DNA of 64,000 bases from Ypsolopha sequella. Taxonomy: Eukaryota > Arthropoda > Insecta > Lepidoptera > Ypsolophidae. The position numbers were made by a program, and so were the translations under genes. This document shows positions 1 through 12,300 of the stretch, piece by piece. The notes under the pieces are model-generated. The model was not told the DNA's origin. It did not search any database and saw only the letters and a list, made by a program, of their open reading frames with translations. Numbering within the stretch: the stretch's first letter is position 1; every line of letters starts with the position of its first letter. The DNA is taken from positions 9,222,201 through 9,286,200 of the forward strand of contig OW204001.1 in NCBI GenBank assembly GCA_934047225.1, in the 5' to 3' direction.

Positions 1-9
1 ATGACACGG

Positions 10-780
10 GCGATCAGGAGTCGTTCACAAATTACGTAACGCAATTTGGAGGGAGGAGGGGTGACGGTTAGGCGTTACGGTCCTGGTACATGGGGAGAAA
101 AACAAAGATATTCACAGGTATAACACAAGAAATAAAGACAAATTAATCACGCCAAGAACTAGACTGACCAAAACGCAAAAACAAGGCATATATGCAAAAA
201 TTGCGATGTATAACAAACTACCTATACAGATTACTAGATTACCGCAACTAGAATTTAAAACCAAGGTAAAGAGATTTTTTGAGAAAAATACATTTTATTC
301 CATTACAGAATATATGTGTTTAAAATTGAAATCGAGTTCAATGTCAGAATAGTTTTTTATTTATTGGTTTTGTTATTTATTTGTATATTTTTATCGACTA
401 CTATCAATTGCTTGATAGTATATTCATTTTATTTTATGTAATAATAAGTTATGTTTATAATGTTAATTTTAATTTATTTAATTTTATTTTTTTAATGCAC
501 AAACCATGTATAACGGACACTGTTATATGGAGAATAAATAATTGTATTGTATTGTATATTGTATTGAAGGGGGTGGTTAATTAGGGTTTGCGTTACGTAA
601 CGATTTTAGCATAGCTAAATGGAGATTTTACTTCGTAGCAGTTTATACAAAGCACCCTTTACGTAACGGAATGGAGGGGGGGAGGGGTCAAAGCCAAGCG
701 TTACAGTTATGTTACGTGGGCGGAGGGGGGGTCGAAAATTTAAGAATTTTCTGTTGCGTAATTTGTGAACGACCCCTCAC
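10..780. mobile_element. Non-autonomous element with inverted ends enclosing a LINE tail
   Basis: The left end (about 20-45) and right end (about 752-778) are inverted copies of each other around the motif CGTTCACAAATTACG. TACGTAACG-type motifs also recur inside (32, 592 and 660) beside G-rich runs. The interior holds the end of a non-LTR retrotransposon, listed separately. I read it as an old DNA element invaded by a LINE. Target duplications cannot be checked because the left flank is at the window edge. Confidence 0.4.
95..351 (+). pseudogene. Non-LTR retrotransposon ORF2 C-terminal tail
   Basis: The frame ending at the TAG at 349-351 reads as the basic tail found after the reverse transcriptase of Jockey/CR1-like LINEs, including the segments YNKLPIQITRLPQLEFK and KRFFEKNTFYSITEY. 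The RT core is absent, so this is a 5'-truncated dead copy. An AT-rich 3' region follows, ending in TTGTA-type repeats (about 540-567), which is how many insect LINEs end. The clade is inferred from the tail alone. Confidence 0.65.
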
Positions 781-2007
781 GCGGGTGTGGGTGACCGCGA
801 ATTTGCACGCGCACTGCCCGCATGTGTTTGAACTCCATCCAAGCCGTCGCATAGATTACAATTACCGCGGAATTACCTTAGGTATAAAGTTCTATAGTAC
901 CCTTGAATCAGACAAACCTAAGAAAACTAAATAAAAATGTTTAAATTATAAAAGTTAGTACATAAAATAATTAGTAAATAATTAGAACAGTTTATGATGA
1001 ATTACTGAAATAGAGTTAGAAATAGATTTATTCATACAATATAGGTACATTATATACACTTATTTTACACGCCAATTTAAATAATTAGAAAAAATAATTA
1101 AATTAACAATTATAATACCGTTTCCATCAGTATGGTGTTTTTTCAGGAAGCTGCATTTTATTTCATACTAGCCTTTTGCCCGCGGCTCCGCCCGCGTTTA
1201 TTCAACTCTGCCCCATTTTTGGCTCGGGCGTTATTTTATTAACATCTATAGGTTATATTTTGACCAGGGTCACACGGATGATGTACCAAATAAATCAATT
1301 AATTAAGTGATCATGTCAAGGTACTTAAAAAAATTACAAGTTTAAATAAGATTTTAATCCATTAAAAAAAAAATATATATATATATATATGTGTTGCAAA
1401 GTTTCTTGCCCTTCTTCTTAGCAAGACTAATCGAATGGGCGGTTTTAGGCATATATTTGTAATATTATTTATTCCTGATTTCTTTATTTTAAATTTTATT
1501 CCAGTTTATTTTTTATAAAATTTGAGTCAAGCTAACTTCTATTATTTCCTTGTGTATTTCCCATATTCTTATTTATAATATAAAACTATTACCTATAGAC
1601 ATAGATTATTTAATTATATAACATTAAAATCGACCTGTTTATCTGATACACGAACACTACACAAATAAATATATTTCTTCTTCAGTCAGGAAAGGGGTCC
1701 TCTGAGTTCAGTAATTGACTTCATTAATTTTATTGCTCTGGTGTCGTCGACTTAATTAATGAAAGAACATTCTTGGATGTTTTGGGGACTACATAGCTAG
1801 CACCACAGAACAGAACATATGCTAGCACAGTAATATATAAATGGAGATTGATCCAGTATACACTTAAATATATTTATTCTATAATATATTCTAAATATTA
1901 TTTAGAATAGGGTACCAACTACCAATCTCCGGATTCTTAGGTAATCAGACTAATCAGAAATGACCACGAGAAGTGCCTGACTATTATAAATTGATAACTA
2001 ATCTAAA
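781..2007. other. AT-rich non-coding stretch with repeat fragments
   Basis: I see no credible gene here. At about 1168-1300 there is a fragment of the common lepidopteran repeat that begins CTAGCCTTTTGCCCGCGGCT. An (AT)n microsatellite follows at about 1372-1391. The rest is unassigned AT-rich sequence, lying beyond the last visible exon of the minus-strand GalNAc-transferase and possibly in its next intron. Confidence 0.5.
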
Positions 2008-2306
2008 AAAACCGGCCAAGTGCGAGTCGGACTCGCGCACGATGGGTTCCGTACCATTATCTATAAATACGGCAAAAAAAACATGTCTTTTGTACGGGAG
2101 CCTCCTTAAATATTTATTTTATTCTGTTTTTTAGTATTTGTTGTTATAGCGGCAACAGAAATACATCATCTGTGAAAATTTCAACTGTCTAACTATCACG
2201 GTTCATAAGATACGGCCTGGTGACAGACGGACAGACAGACGGAAAGTGGAGTCTTAGTAATAGGGTCCCGTTGGTTACCGTTTGGGTACGGAACCCTCAA
2301 AAAACA
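2008..2306 (+). repeat. Dispersed lepidopteran repeat A, near full-length copy
   Basis: It begins CCGGCCAAGTGCGAGTCGG and ends with a GACAGACGGACAGACAGACGG tract and TTTGGGTACGGAACCCT. The head contains the hairpin GTGCGAGTC/GACTCGCGCAC, and the two ends share an inverted TTCCGTACC/GGTACGGAA motif. A second long copy is at 3590, with fragments at 4334, 7543, 39110, 45590 and 55180. I recognise it as abundant in Lepidoptera; its exact class is uncertain. Confidence 0.75.
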
Positions 2307-3179
2307 CCATCCATCCATAAAACAGCCTGGTTCGTCCACTGCTGGACATAGGCTTGTCGGAAAATCTGCCGAAAATATGCCGCAATATTTTGACCCTTGT
2401 TAAAACTGTGACTAAGAAAAATTAACAATAATTTTAAAAACACATTCTCAAGTCTAAAAAAATTTTAATGTTCCTTGATATAAAACAACAAACAAAATAT
2501 GAAACTATGACAGAAATAAATTTCTATGTTTGAACACTTGGCGATTTATCCATCGCAAGGAGATATAAATTAACATTACATCATTGCAATGATATAATGT
2601 TAATTTAAACAAAATATGACTTAAATATATTTCTTTACCTATGAAATTGCCGTTTTCTATAGAGAATTTGAAGGAAATTCAATTTTCAGTACTAACATTT
2701 TTGCATTTTTTTTTTTTAGGAATGACAAATCCAAATGATTTAAGTAATTTCTTTTGTGTATGAATGAGACCACATTAAGCTAACAGCAACATTCATTTAA
2801 TTTTTGGAAAAGGGTCAGCTGTAAAAAAATTATTACGAATCTTATCATGGAAACGGATGACATTTAGGACGAACTGTTTTTGAAAGTTTAATTTTAGTTA
2901 TCAAACTGACAATAAAAACAAAATTTAATACGTAGATGTAGAACCTTGAAATCAACTTTCAAACAAATAATGGAAATAGCTATTGTATTACAGGAATTAT
3001 GAACTCACGAATCTGTAAGAAAATTTCGGCAATTTCATATGTACAGAACAATTTTTTTTTATCAGTGCAAAGCACAAACTAAAGAGTCTAAAGACTAATT
3101 TTACTACAACAAAAAAAAAACTCAAATTTATTCCTTACCAAATTGTGACGTGCTGGAATCGAATATGGCATGAACTTAC
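2307..3179. other. Non-coding stretch below the last visible Pgant exon
   Basis: At 2325-2375 lies a short fragment with GTTCGTCCACTGCTGGACAT, another motif common in lepidopteran repeats. Nothing coding is visible in the remainder. Confidence 0.45.
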
Positions 3180-3344
3180 CAGTGCACTCGCAATGGGCAT
3201 CAAGGAAGGTGATGACGTCACCGCGAACATGCTTGGCTCCAAGAAGGCGAGCTCGGATCAGACCTGACCGGTTCTCCGTTCTGAAGAGGCGAGTGGAGAC
3301 TGGCAGGGTTTTGATGTAGTCTTCTAGCTTTTTGCCTAGGTGAT
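3180..3344 (-). CDS. Pgant5: Pgant exon 5 (DxH motif)
   Basis: Acceptor CCAG| lies above 3344 and donor GTAAGT below 3180. It enters in phase 1 and leaves in phase 1 (165 nt). It encodes [17 protein letters not shown] onward to the metal-binding DAH within FLDAHCECT. The open frame extends further on both sides, but that extension is intron. Confidence 0.9.
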
Positions 3345-6300
3345 CTGGACAATAAGAATAAAAGGATATTGACACAAAGTTGCTACTAACAGAGCCTTTC
3401 CTGCGAGTTTCAACAATCAAAAGACATCTATCGTGCATGAGTATTGGTTTACTGTAATTTTTAGTATCGAATTAGGTGAATAACGACGTTGCGTAAACCA
3501 GACTTCTTAAATTTCATATATTATGTCCCGCGTAATGTTAGAAAAATGGGTAAATGGGTTAGGTTAGTTTATAAAACACCTAACAAAAACCGGCCAAGTG
3601 CGAGTCGGACTCGCGCACGAAGAGTTCCGTACCATTATCTATAAAAACGTCAAAAAAATCACGTTTGTTGTAGGGGAGCCCCCTTAAATATTTATTTTTT
3701 ATTTTTTAGTATTTGTAGTTATAGCGGCAACAGAAATACATAATCTGTGAAAATTTCAACTGTCTAACTATCACGGTTCATGAGATACAGCCTGGTGACA
3801 GACGGACAGACGGACAGACAAACGGACAGCGGAGTCTTAGTAATAGGGTCTCGTTGGTTACCCTTTGGTTACGGAACCCTAAAAATGGGTAACAAAAAAC
3901 ATATGTCGCGGGTAAATTGTCAAATGCGTGAAATTATAATTTCACTGGGTTAGGTTAGGTTATTTTATAAAACACCTAACAAAAAGATAACGTGAAATTG
4001 TAATTTCACTAGATAAATTATAATGTGACGGCTTTGACTTACAGCAGGAATAGGACCAAACATCAGCGACATCTAACCTTCACACTGGGGCGGCCACCTT
4101 CCCATTTCATTACTAACCCAGATAATTTCAATAGATCTTTGTTCTAAAGAGATACATATCGCCAGCTTCTAACCGTGACGTTCAAAACAATGGAGCCTGA
4201 ATGTACCGTGGTCAAGGGCGAATTTAAACTATTTATTTAGCTGAAGCTAGAAGTTCACCTTTTAGTAAATTGCGTCCAAAAGACCCCTTTTATGATTTTA
4301 TTTATTTTAAACAGATTATAAATATAAATATAAATCGGCCAAGTGCGAGTCGGACTCGCGCACGAAGGGTTCCGTACCATTTCACTCTGAATCCGCCCCT
4401 TCCGCACTGCGACTTTTTTCGCTTGGAGTGACAGTGACAAAACTAAAATTCACATAGCTTCTTAAGGGGATCTTTCTTCTATTTTTGGATTATTGTTACT
4501 GAATCTCCAAAAAGTTCAAAAAAAATGCGATATAAATAAGTTCCACGTGTAAGTATTTTTTTATCTATGTGTGAATTTTACCACAATGTTTCTATTAATG
4601 TACTTGTTGTGTTATCTTTATAGAAAAAATTCGAGAAACAATAAATTTTACGTGTCTATGTACTCGTACGGTCACGTAGACCGATTGCACGTTTTTAAAA
4701 TCTAAGGTATTCGTTTCAGTCACCTCGTGTCCGAGATAATAAACTGCCCCTCTATTCTGTATCTTTAGTTGCCAACTGGACTAAGTGCCTATCATCAAAA
4801 ACATAGCTAAAAACGGAACTTTCAAAATTGCCATTAGTGGGTATTGAACTATTTACGAACTGTGTCGTCACTTCAAGTGCGAACATATCCTTAGACAATC
4901 GGAATTCGATAGTATATTTATGTTTTTGATGATAGACACCATGTCCAGATGGCAACTAGAGATACACAATAGGCCCGCTGGTCAAACATTGCCAATTCTT
5001 ACGAGAACAACTGTTACGACAAAATCGCGTAACGAATCTAAAAACTAACGATCTGAAACAAATGGGGTTTCATTTTATAAGTTCCATTTGTCGGAGAAAA
5101 TAGACCTTAATACCAGGGACTAGATTTCAGAATCAAACAATGCTAGTTTTTGAAGACGCCTCATTCTTTCGCTATGCGGTAAGTTACTTTCTGGGATCGT
5201 CACCGCTTTAACTTAATTATGTTTAAGGCGGTTCTTCCTAGCGTTTATTGAAATAGCCTCCAGTGAAAGTGGATTAACTGCGAAACGGTACAAGATAAAG
5301 TTCTGAAAAAAAAAACATAATATAACTATAGACCTTTAAAATAATAAATGCATTTTTGTTTTGGGGTTTATAAAACAAGTCAATGCTTAGCTTGATCAAT
5401 GCTTGATTTTAATAGCTTTTGTTTTTAAATTTAAGTAAATTATAATATAGCTCTGTAAAATAGACGATGGAAATATTTTTTCGTCTATCATGTCGATGTG
5501 ATAATTATTATTTTTACCTATTTTGCGGTATCCGAAAACGCAGCGAAGTCGTAACAGCCACTTTGCAATGCGCGCTAATATGAACGTTATCTCATTGTCG
5601 TTACCGTCGATATTTGTACCGACACTAGTCGAGTAGTTAATTTAGGGGATATATCCCCCTTAAGACGCCTCTCTCCAGCGTCACCCGAAAATGACTCTAT
5701 TGATAAAAGTATTTCTCTTAAACGGTATGTTCAAAAATTATGAAAAAATGTACATATTTTTAGTATAAAGAACAACTTCAAACAGCATGAAGATGTTATT
5801 CAAGTCAAGCTGTTTTTGACCAAAATTAAGTAAAATTGGTTAAGAACCCGGTGCATGACGACGTCAACTCCGATATGAAGCGAGACGTATCGCGACAATA
5901 AAGCGGATATTTGGCTGGCTGATATAAACAAGGCCTCACGCTTTACCCCACGCCGTTCGAACTGTGCTGAGCGAGTCTCGCCCTTTGCGTTGGAAATAAT
6001 AATTATTTCCGAATACCTTAATTGTGCCTCGATTACTTGTTATTTTTTATTCTGTTTTAATTAATTAGAATATTGATGATACGTCCAAGTGGTGTATGTG
6101 CTTACTTTGCTTGTTAAATGTTCATAAGTCACTTAACGAAGCCTTGTAAAAGTACTCGATTTTAGGGCGAAAACGCATTATTTTAAATATTTTTCTGGTC
6201 TTTAAAGCGATGTTTGTGAAAAACTCAGGGACATACACCACTTCATATTGACCGTCTAAATGAAAGCCTAAAATTTATTTGATTGAATTGTTCCACTTTC

Positions 6301-9300
6301 GCGAGCTATTACGGTTTTTAGATATGTATGAAGTACGATTCGGAGCGGGTTCTTAATGGTATTTTGTATGGTTCTTGCACTAATACGAGGAAAATATTGC
6401 TTAGAACAATTATTTATGGAATTTTTTTGTCCATGTGAAAAGTATTATCCGGAGACCAGTGGCGTGCACAGAACTTTTTTCCGGAAAAGCAATCAGCAGG
6501 TCAAGTACGACAATAAAAAAAATATGAAAAAATTTAAATAACACTTTGAAAAAAAAAAGTTTGTATGAAAATGTTCACTCTAGGAAAGGCAGTGCCTACC
6601 CTGGCGTCATACAAACTTTTTTTTTTCAAAGTGTTATTTAATTTTTTTCATATTTTTTTTATTGTCGTACTTGACCTTCTGATTGCTATTCCGGAAAAAA
6701 GTTCTGTGCACGCCACTGCCGGAGACCCAGCGACGTCGTAATGCAGTGCGCACTAATATAAACGTTATTTCAATATAGTTTTTGTCGATATTTGTACCGA
6801 CACAGGTCGACTCAATGTCGTTGGGGACTACCTGCCCTTAAAGAGATATGTTAATGTTTTAGCGTTCCTGCCTGTTTTTCCATGTGCGAAAAAACCGTCA
6901 GTGCGAGAGAGACGGATTCGAGGAAAAGTAGCAAAAAGTCCGTTTCTTATTAATATAAAAAAATGTACTCAAGTTGCTATCGAAATTTCGTTTAACCAGG
7001 TCCTAGATAGTGTTAAAACCCATCTAATAAAATATAGTCGAAGTCCATATGTCATTCCAAATTGTCAAGCCAGGAGAAATAGTGTCGAAAAAGGCTTCAT
7101 TTCAATAAAGATTTTTATCGAGCCGAAATTCTCCAATCGCGTTTCTGTTTAACAGATCCAAAAACAAAATACTATTTTATCAAAATAATACCTTCTTTAC
7201 TGAAGTAGACACGCAAGCTCTAAAAATGTGGATATTTTTTCGGTAGCGCCTTAAGGCGATTAGTGTCGCCAAATTAGCAGCTCGATGTGTGTAGGTATTA
7301 ATATCTACTGAAACGACATCGAAATAACATCCATATCAGCGCGCATTGCATAATGGCTGTAACGACACTCACAGCGTTCTAGATAAGGAGAAATAGTAGA
7401 AAATATTACTTTTCACATGACGTTGTTCGATTGAATAATCCTATGTTATGTTTATAGCTATCAAGTTTATCTATTACTCAAAGCATAAACTAATTAAATC
7501 GAACAAGCCGCTTAAGAAAAGAAGGTAATTCAAGCCATAAAATTGGGCAAGTGCGAGTCGGACTCGCGCACAAAGGGTAGGGTACAACACGGGTACGGAA
7601 CCCTAAAAACTTAATGATAAATAACAACAATGTGTATAGATGCCATAGTTGATGTGACAAAAACAAGCCGCTAAAATAGTAGCGCCTGGGTTGGGTAACA
7701 ATTCGCGGTTCCCACTGAGTACGGAACCCTAATATCTTAACCGCTATATTTTCCGGTAATGTTTACATAACCATCTATTACCATGATATTTTCATATTTT
7801 TCGGTCCTCTCGTTTCGGAGATAAGGCGGGGGGGGGGGGGGGGGGGATAAACAGTGGCGTATTTTAAGATTTGGCGCCCTGGGCCTGTAAGGTTTGTCGC
7901 CCCATTAACGAGAAAAAAGCAAAAAATATTACAAATTATAAAATAAAATCCAGTAGTGTGTTGATGTGGGCTGTGATGATAATGAACGAAAAAACTAAAC
8001 ATACCTTACAAAGAAATAAACACCATTTATTCAATATTTTACGATGAACAATTTTTTTTAATGACAGTAAAGTCAAAAAGCTATGTAAATTGAAAAATTG
8101 GTAGATTTATAGACATAGGAATAATAAACTAGATAGGTACCTAACAATTGATAACAAAACACGCCCAAAGCTGAGCGCGAGGTGCAGCTTGCGCCGCCCC
8201 CCGCAGCCTGCCACCCCAGGCCATGGCCCTTTTGGCCCTAAGGTAAATACGCCACTGGGGATAATATGTTCGTGTATCCGAACGTGATGATTGTTTTCCA
8301 AGAAATTCCGCCGCTTGTGTAGCTAATACCAGAGTTAATAATTCATGCCGTGACCCGGAACGTTAACTAAAATCAAAACCACCTTATTTTTTGAAAAGTG
8401 CACGGCAGTTCGTAGACAAACATTACAATGGCCGTGATTCGCATCAAAATTGTTTCTATTTGTTTGTATGCATGAAACGCGATGAAAAAAGATGCAAGAA
8501 GTGCAAGTTTATATAGCTTTTTTCTTTTTGCTTTTTACTTTTTTCATAAAATACTATGTATTTTTTTTAAGTATACTATATTTTTTATAACTTTTTCTGT
8601 AAAATACTATATTCTGCCGAAAAAAAGTTGGCAGCCCTAGGTGTCATAGAGCTTAGTGAGTAGAGTATAAATATAGGTATATTTTTTACTTTTTTTTATC
8701 TTCAATTTATTAATTAACATATTTAAAAAAATGGTTTGTGTCTAAATCTTATCCCAAAACAATGTTTTTTGTAATGCTATTTTTATAATATTAAATAAAT
8801 ATTATTGTCGGAATAACAGCTTTCCTTATACCTTCGGTATAGGAACATATGCTGAGCTAGCGTCCTTTTTAACAAAGCTTTAAAATTCATTACAAATTTT
8901 TAGATTTAGGAACTACAGTATAATATTTGTATCATTTAAAGTGGTAAAAGGTGATAAAACGAAAAAAATAAAATCTCGTGGCGTTGTGGTTTTGTCATTA
9001 TTATTTTTAAAATATTTTGCATATAATATTTAAATATTTCAAGTCAATTATGCGCAATTAACAAAGTATCACCACCTCTACCCATTAAGGCTACGCCGAG
9101 CGTAGAACGATTAGACACCTCGCTTGCTCTCTTGTGGACGTTTTTTATCGTGGTCGTTTTTATTGAATTTAACAGAAAAAATCATATTTAATTTACCAGA
9201 CAGAATTTTAAAAATGTGAAACGGCCCAGTTGTATTTTATAACGTTTGTGATTGTCTTGAATTGTGGTTGAGACAAAATTCGACAGTTAAGTTATTGAAA

Positions 9301-12300
9301 TTACTAAAACACCAATATCTTTTTTAGATTTTGGGCCTACTTTAGATAGATTTGTTTCTTACACCATAAGTAATTTTTAATATTCGCTGCGGCGGAAGTG
9401 TAGATACAATCTCTGTGATAATAAATATATATTTTATTTATTTATCATTGAAATATTATTCAATACATCAATTTAACAGTGACTATCGTTTAAGATTATT
9501 TTGCTCGGCGCCCTCTTAAGGAACGCATTTTATGAGGTACGCATTTATGACCGTACCGTAGAGACTCTATCAATTAAGTTACAATGATTCGCCTGTTTAA
9601 ACCATTTGATGGTGCTACATAAACTATACAAGGTGACTTTTTGATCATCGTCCAAATTCATACTGGAGGCTTGATAAGTGATCAGTATCTTGGATCACTA
9701 ACAATTTTTGTGAAATTCGTATACTGAAATTTCGGCTTCCCATATAAATTCAGTTCCAGTCCCGAGTGAATCACTATGGGGAGTCGAAACTTCATTTTAC
9801 GAATTTCAACAAAATTGTTATTGATGCATGATACTGGAGCCGTATTTTTGAATCGTTCGCTTTCAATTTACGTGCGAAAGTATATACCCATCTCACGTAG
9901 CTCATCAGAACTTGTCATTTGCAAGATGAAACAGGTATATATTTCCGCACGGGAATTGAAAAAGAACGATTCAAAAATACGGCTCCTGATCACTTACCAA
10001 GTCACCAGTATGAATTTGGACGATGATCAAAAAGTCACCTTGTATATAGACCGGATGATGAAGGTAGTCCACACTTTATTATGGAACACTTACCTTTCTC
10101 ACTTGCATCGTCTACAAGTATAATCTCCTTGAGTAACGGTCTTGGGGAGCGGTTGATCGTGCTCCATATGGTCCGGATGAGTGTAGTCCACGCTTCATTG
10201 TGGAACACGATGACTACGCTTGTTGTTGGTAGTAGGTCGGGATATTGCTTGCCTTTGCATCTAAAACAGAGAAAGGAGTCAGTACTGCTCTTAAATATTC
10301 AGATCTTGTGGAGCCAAGTTATTTTACATTTTTAATTCTTGTTGTTGTTGTTGATGTTATTAATAGATACAACAAAACTTAGTAGATGCTAGTGATTGTT
10401 GGCACTTGGTGGAGTTTATAAAACATTGTTTTAAAAAACACTTGTACTTATCCACATATTACGTACAAACTTTATTATGCCCGACCGGTTTCGCTATAAA
10501 GCATTTTCAATAAATAAAAAAAAATAAAAAATAATTTATTGCACGTCATTTTAGACATGATTGTAGTTTATATGATTTATTTGTTAGTTAGGATGTGTAA
10601 AAAGCCCTAGAAAATGCTTTACAGCGAAACCGGTCGGGCATAATAAAGTTGTACGTAATATGTGGATAAGTACAAGTGTTTTTTAAAACAATACAACAAA
10701 ACTGTTTTTCTGTAATGGAAACAGTAAAGACTCCCTACAGATAATAAAGTAACCAGATATTATGTTTGTAATATGTAAGGTACATTATAATGTTACATTT
10801 TACAATATTTTTTACATAAAGAGGAAACGTTGTCGGTTTGTTAGTTTGCTAGGGCTAATCTCTGGATCCACTGAACCGATTTCCAACATTCTTTGTGTAT
10901 TCTACCTTCGAGTCTCTTACGATGGACAAAATGTCACTTAAGGCGAAATGCGAAAAAAATACGGGTGTTTCTTTTCTGTGTATTTCATGAAATACACAGA
11001 AAATTTTAATAAATTTCTGGTATATGCATTTTGACTATATAATCTAGGGTTTTGAAATTGGAAAACATGTTTGGATAAATTTTTCTCGATAGAAATAATT
11101 GTTGAAATGAGGTCTTCAAACCCACTTTTTCTCCTCGTTTGACGAATACGAACCATATACAGAACTCAAACATATTTTATTAGGTGTGTTTCAACAATAT
11201 CTAGAGATTTGATATTTGAAATTTTGCTAGCTATTTTAATTTTTTTAATAAAAATATAAAACCAACTATTTTCTCTTTTGCCCTGAATCCGCCCCTCTCG
11301 CACTGCGCGATTTTTCGCTTGGACAGTGACAAAAATAAAATTCGCATAGTCTCTTAAGGTGGATGCAACGGTTTGCGTTCCAAAACGTAACTCATATGAT
11401 TACTAGAGATGAAACGGATAGTGATTTGGCCGGATACCGGATACCGGAAATCCGTCAAAGCCCTAGGCCGGATAGCCGGATATCCGGCGGCCGAATATCC
11501 AGCTTAAGATATGCGTTTCGCACTAATTGAGCAAGTCTAAAGATTACGCACCAAGATGCGTGCAACTGGGTGAGATTATTTGTACATTTTCTAAATGGCG
11601 ATAATTTCTAAATGATGGTATCACAATCATACAAATGCTGGTCTACAAACGAAATTCGTAAATATTTATCTTTTGTCTCCTTGCAGCGGTGTATACTGTA
11701 TATAAATGGACAGGTATCATTTAATTAAACCGCGTAATCTACTGTTCATACTGAACAAATTTCTCAAAGTATAATATTGAAAAAAAAATTGAACCTGCCC
11801 GCCTAACAATTCACAGTAGGTTTTCAAAATGAGTAAGGAAACATGAAAATTTTTTTTCATTTCCACAAGTATGTTTCTTTGAAAAAGTTGTTCAGTATGA
11901 TTCTAAGATCATGTGTTTTTATTAAAAGATACCTGTTGAGTTACATTCGGTACATTGTGAGAGCAAAAGAAGCTGGTGTAATGTATGAAGAAAAACACAA
12001 ACGTTTATTCCTTTTTTTTACTTTTCTTATTTTTGAATAAAAAGTATTAAATTAATTTGATTTATGTCATTAGGCGACCATAGTTTAAAGTCGATTAGGT
12101 TTTTCTATTTTATGCATTACTTTGTTAATGATCCTTTACAATAAATATAAAAACGCTTTACACGTCGCTTTGTGTTTCTTAACGTCATTCAGTCTTGTTG
12201 CATCTGCAGTACTAGCATGAACTTGGTATCGACTCGACATCGATTCGATAAACAAAAATGTAACTGTTAATTCATTGCAATAAGGGTTATCGTTTAGAAT

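Noticed and set aside
381..584. 67-codon AT-rich plus-strand frame
   Set aside because: Lies in the 3' region of a LINE relic; composition-driven, no domain.
671..934. 87-codon frame through G-rich repeats
   Set aside because: Spans an inverted-repeat end and low-complexity G runs; no recognisable domain.
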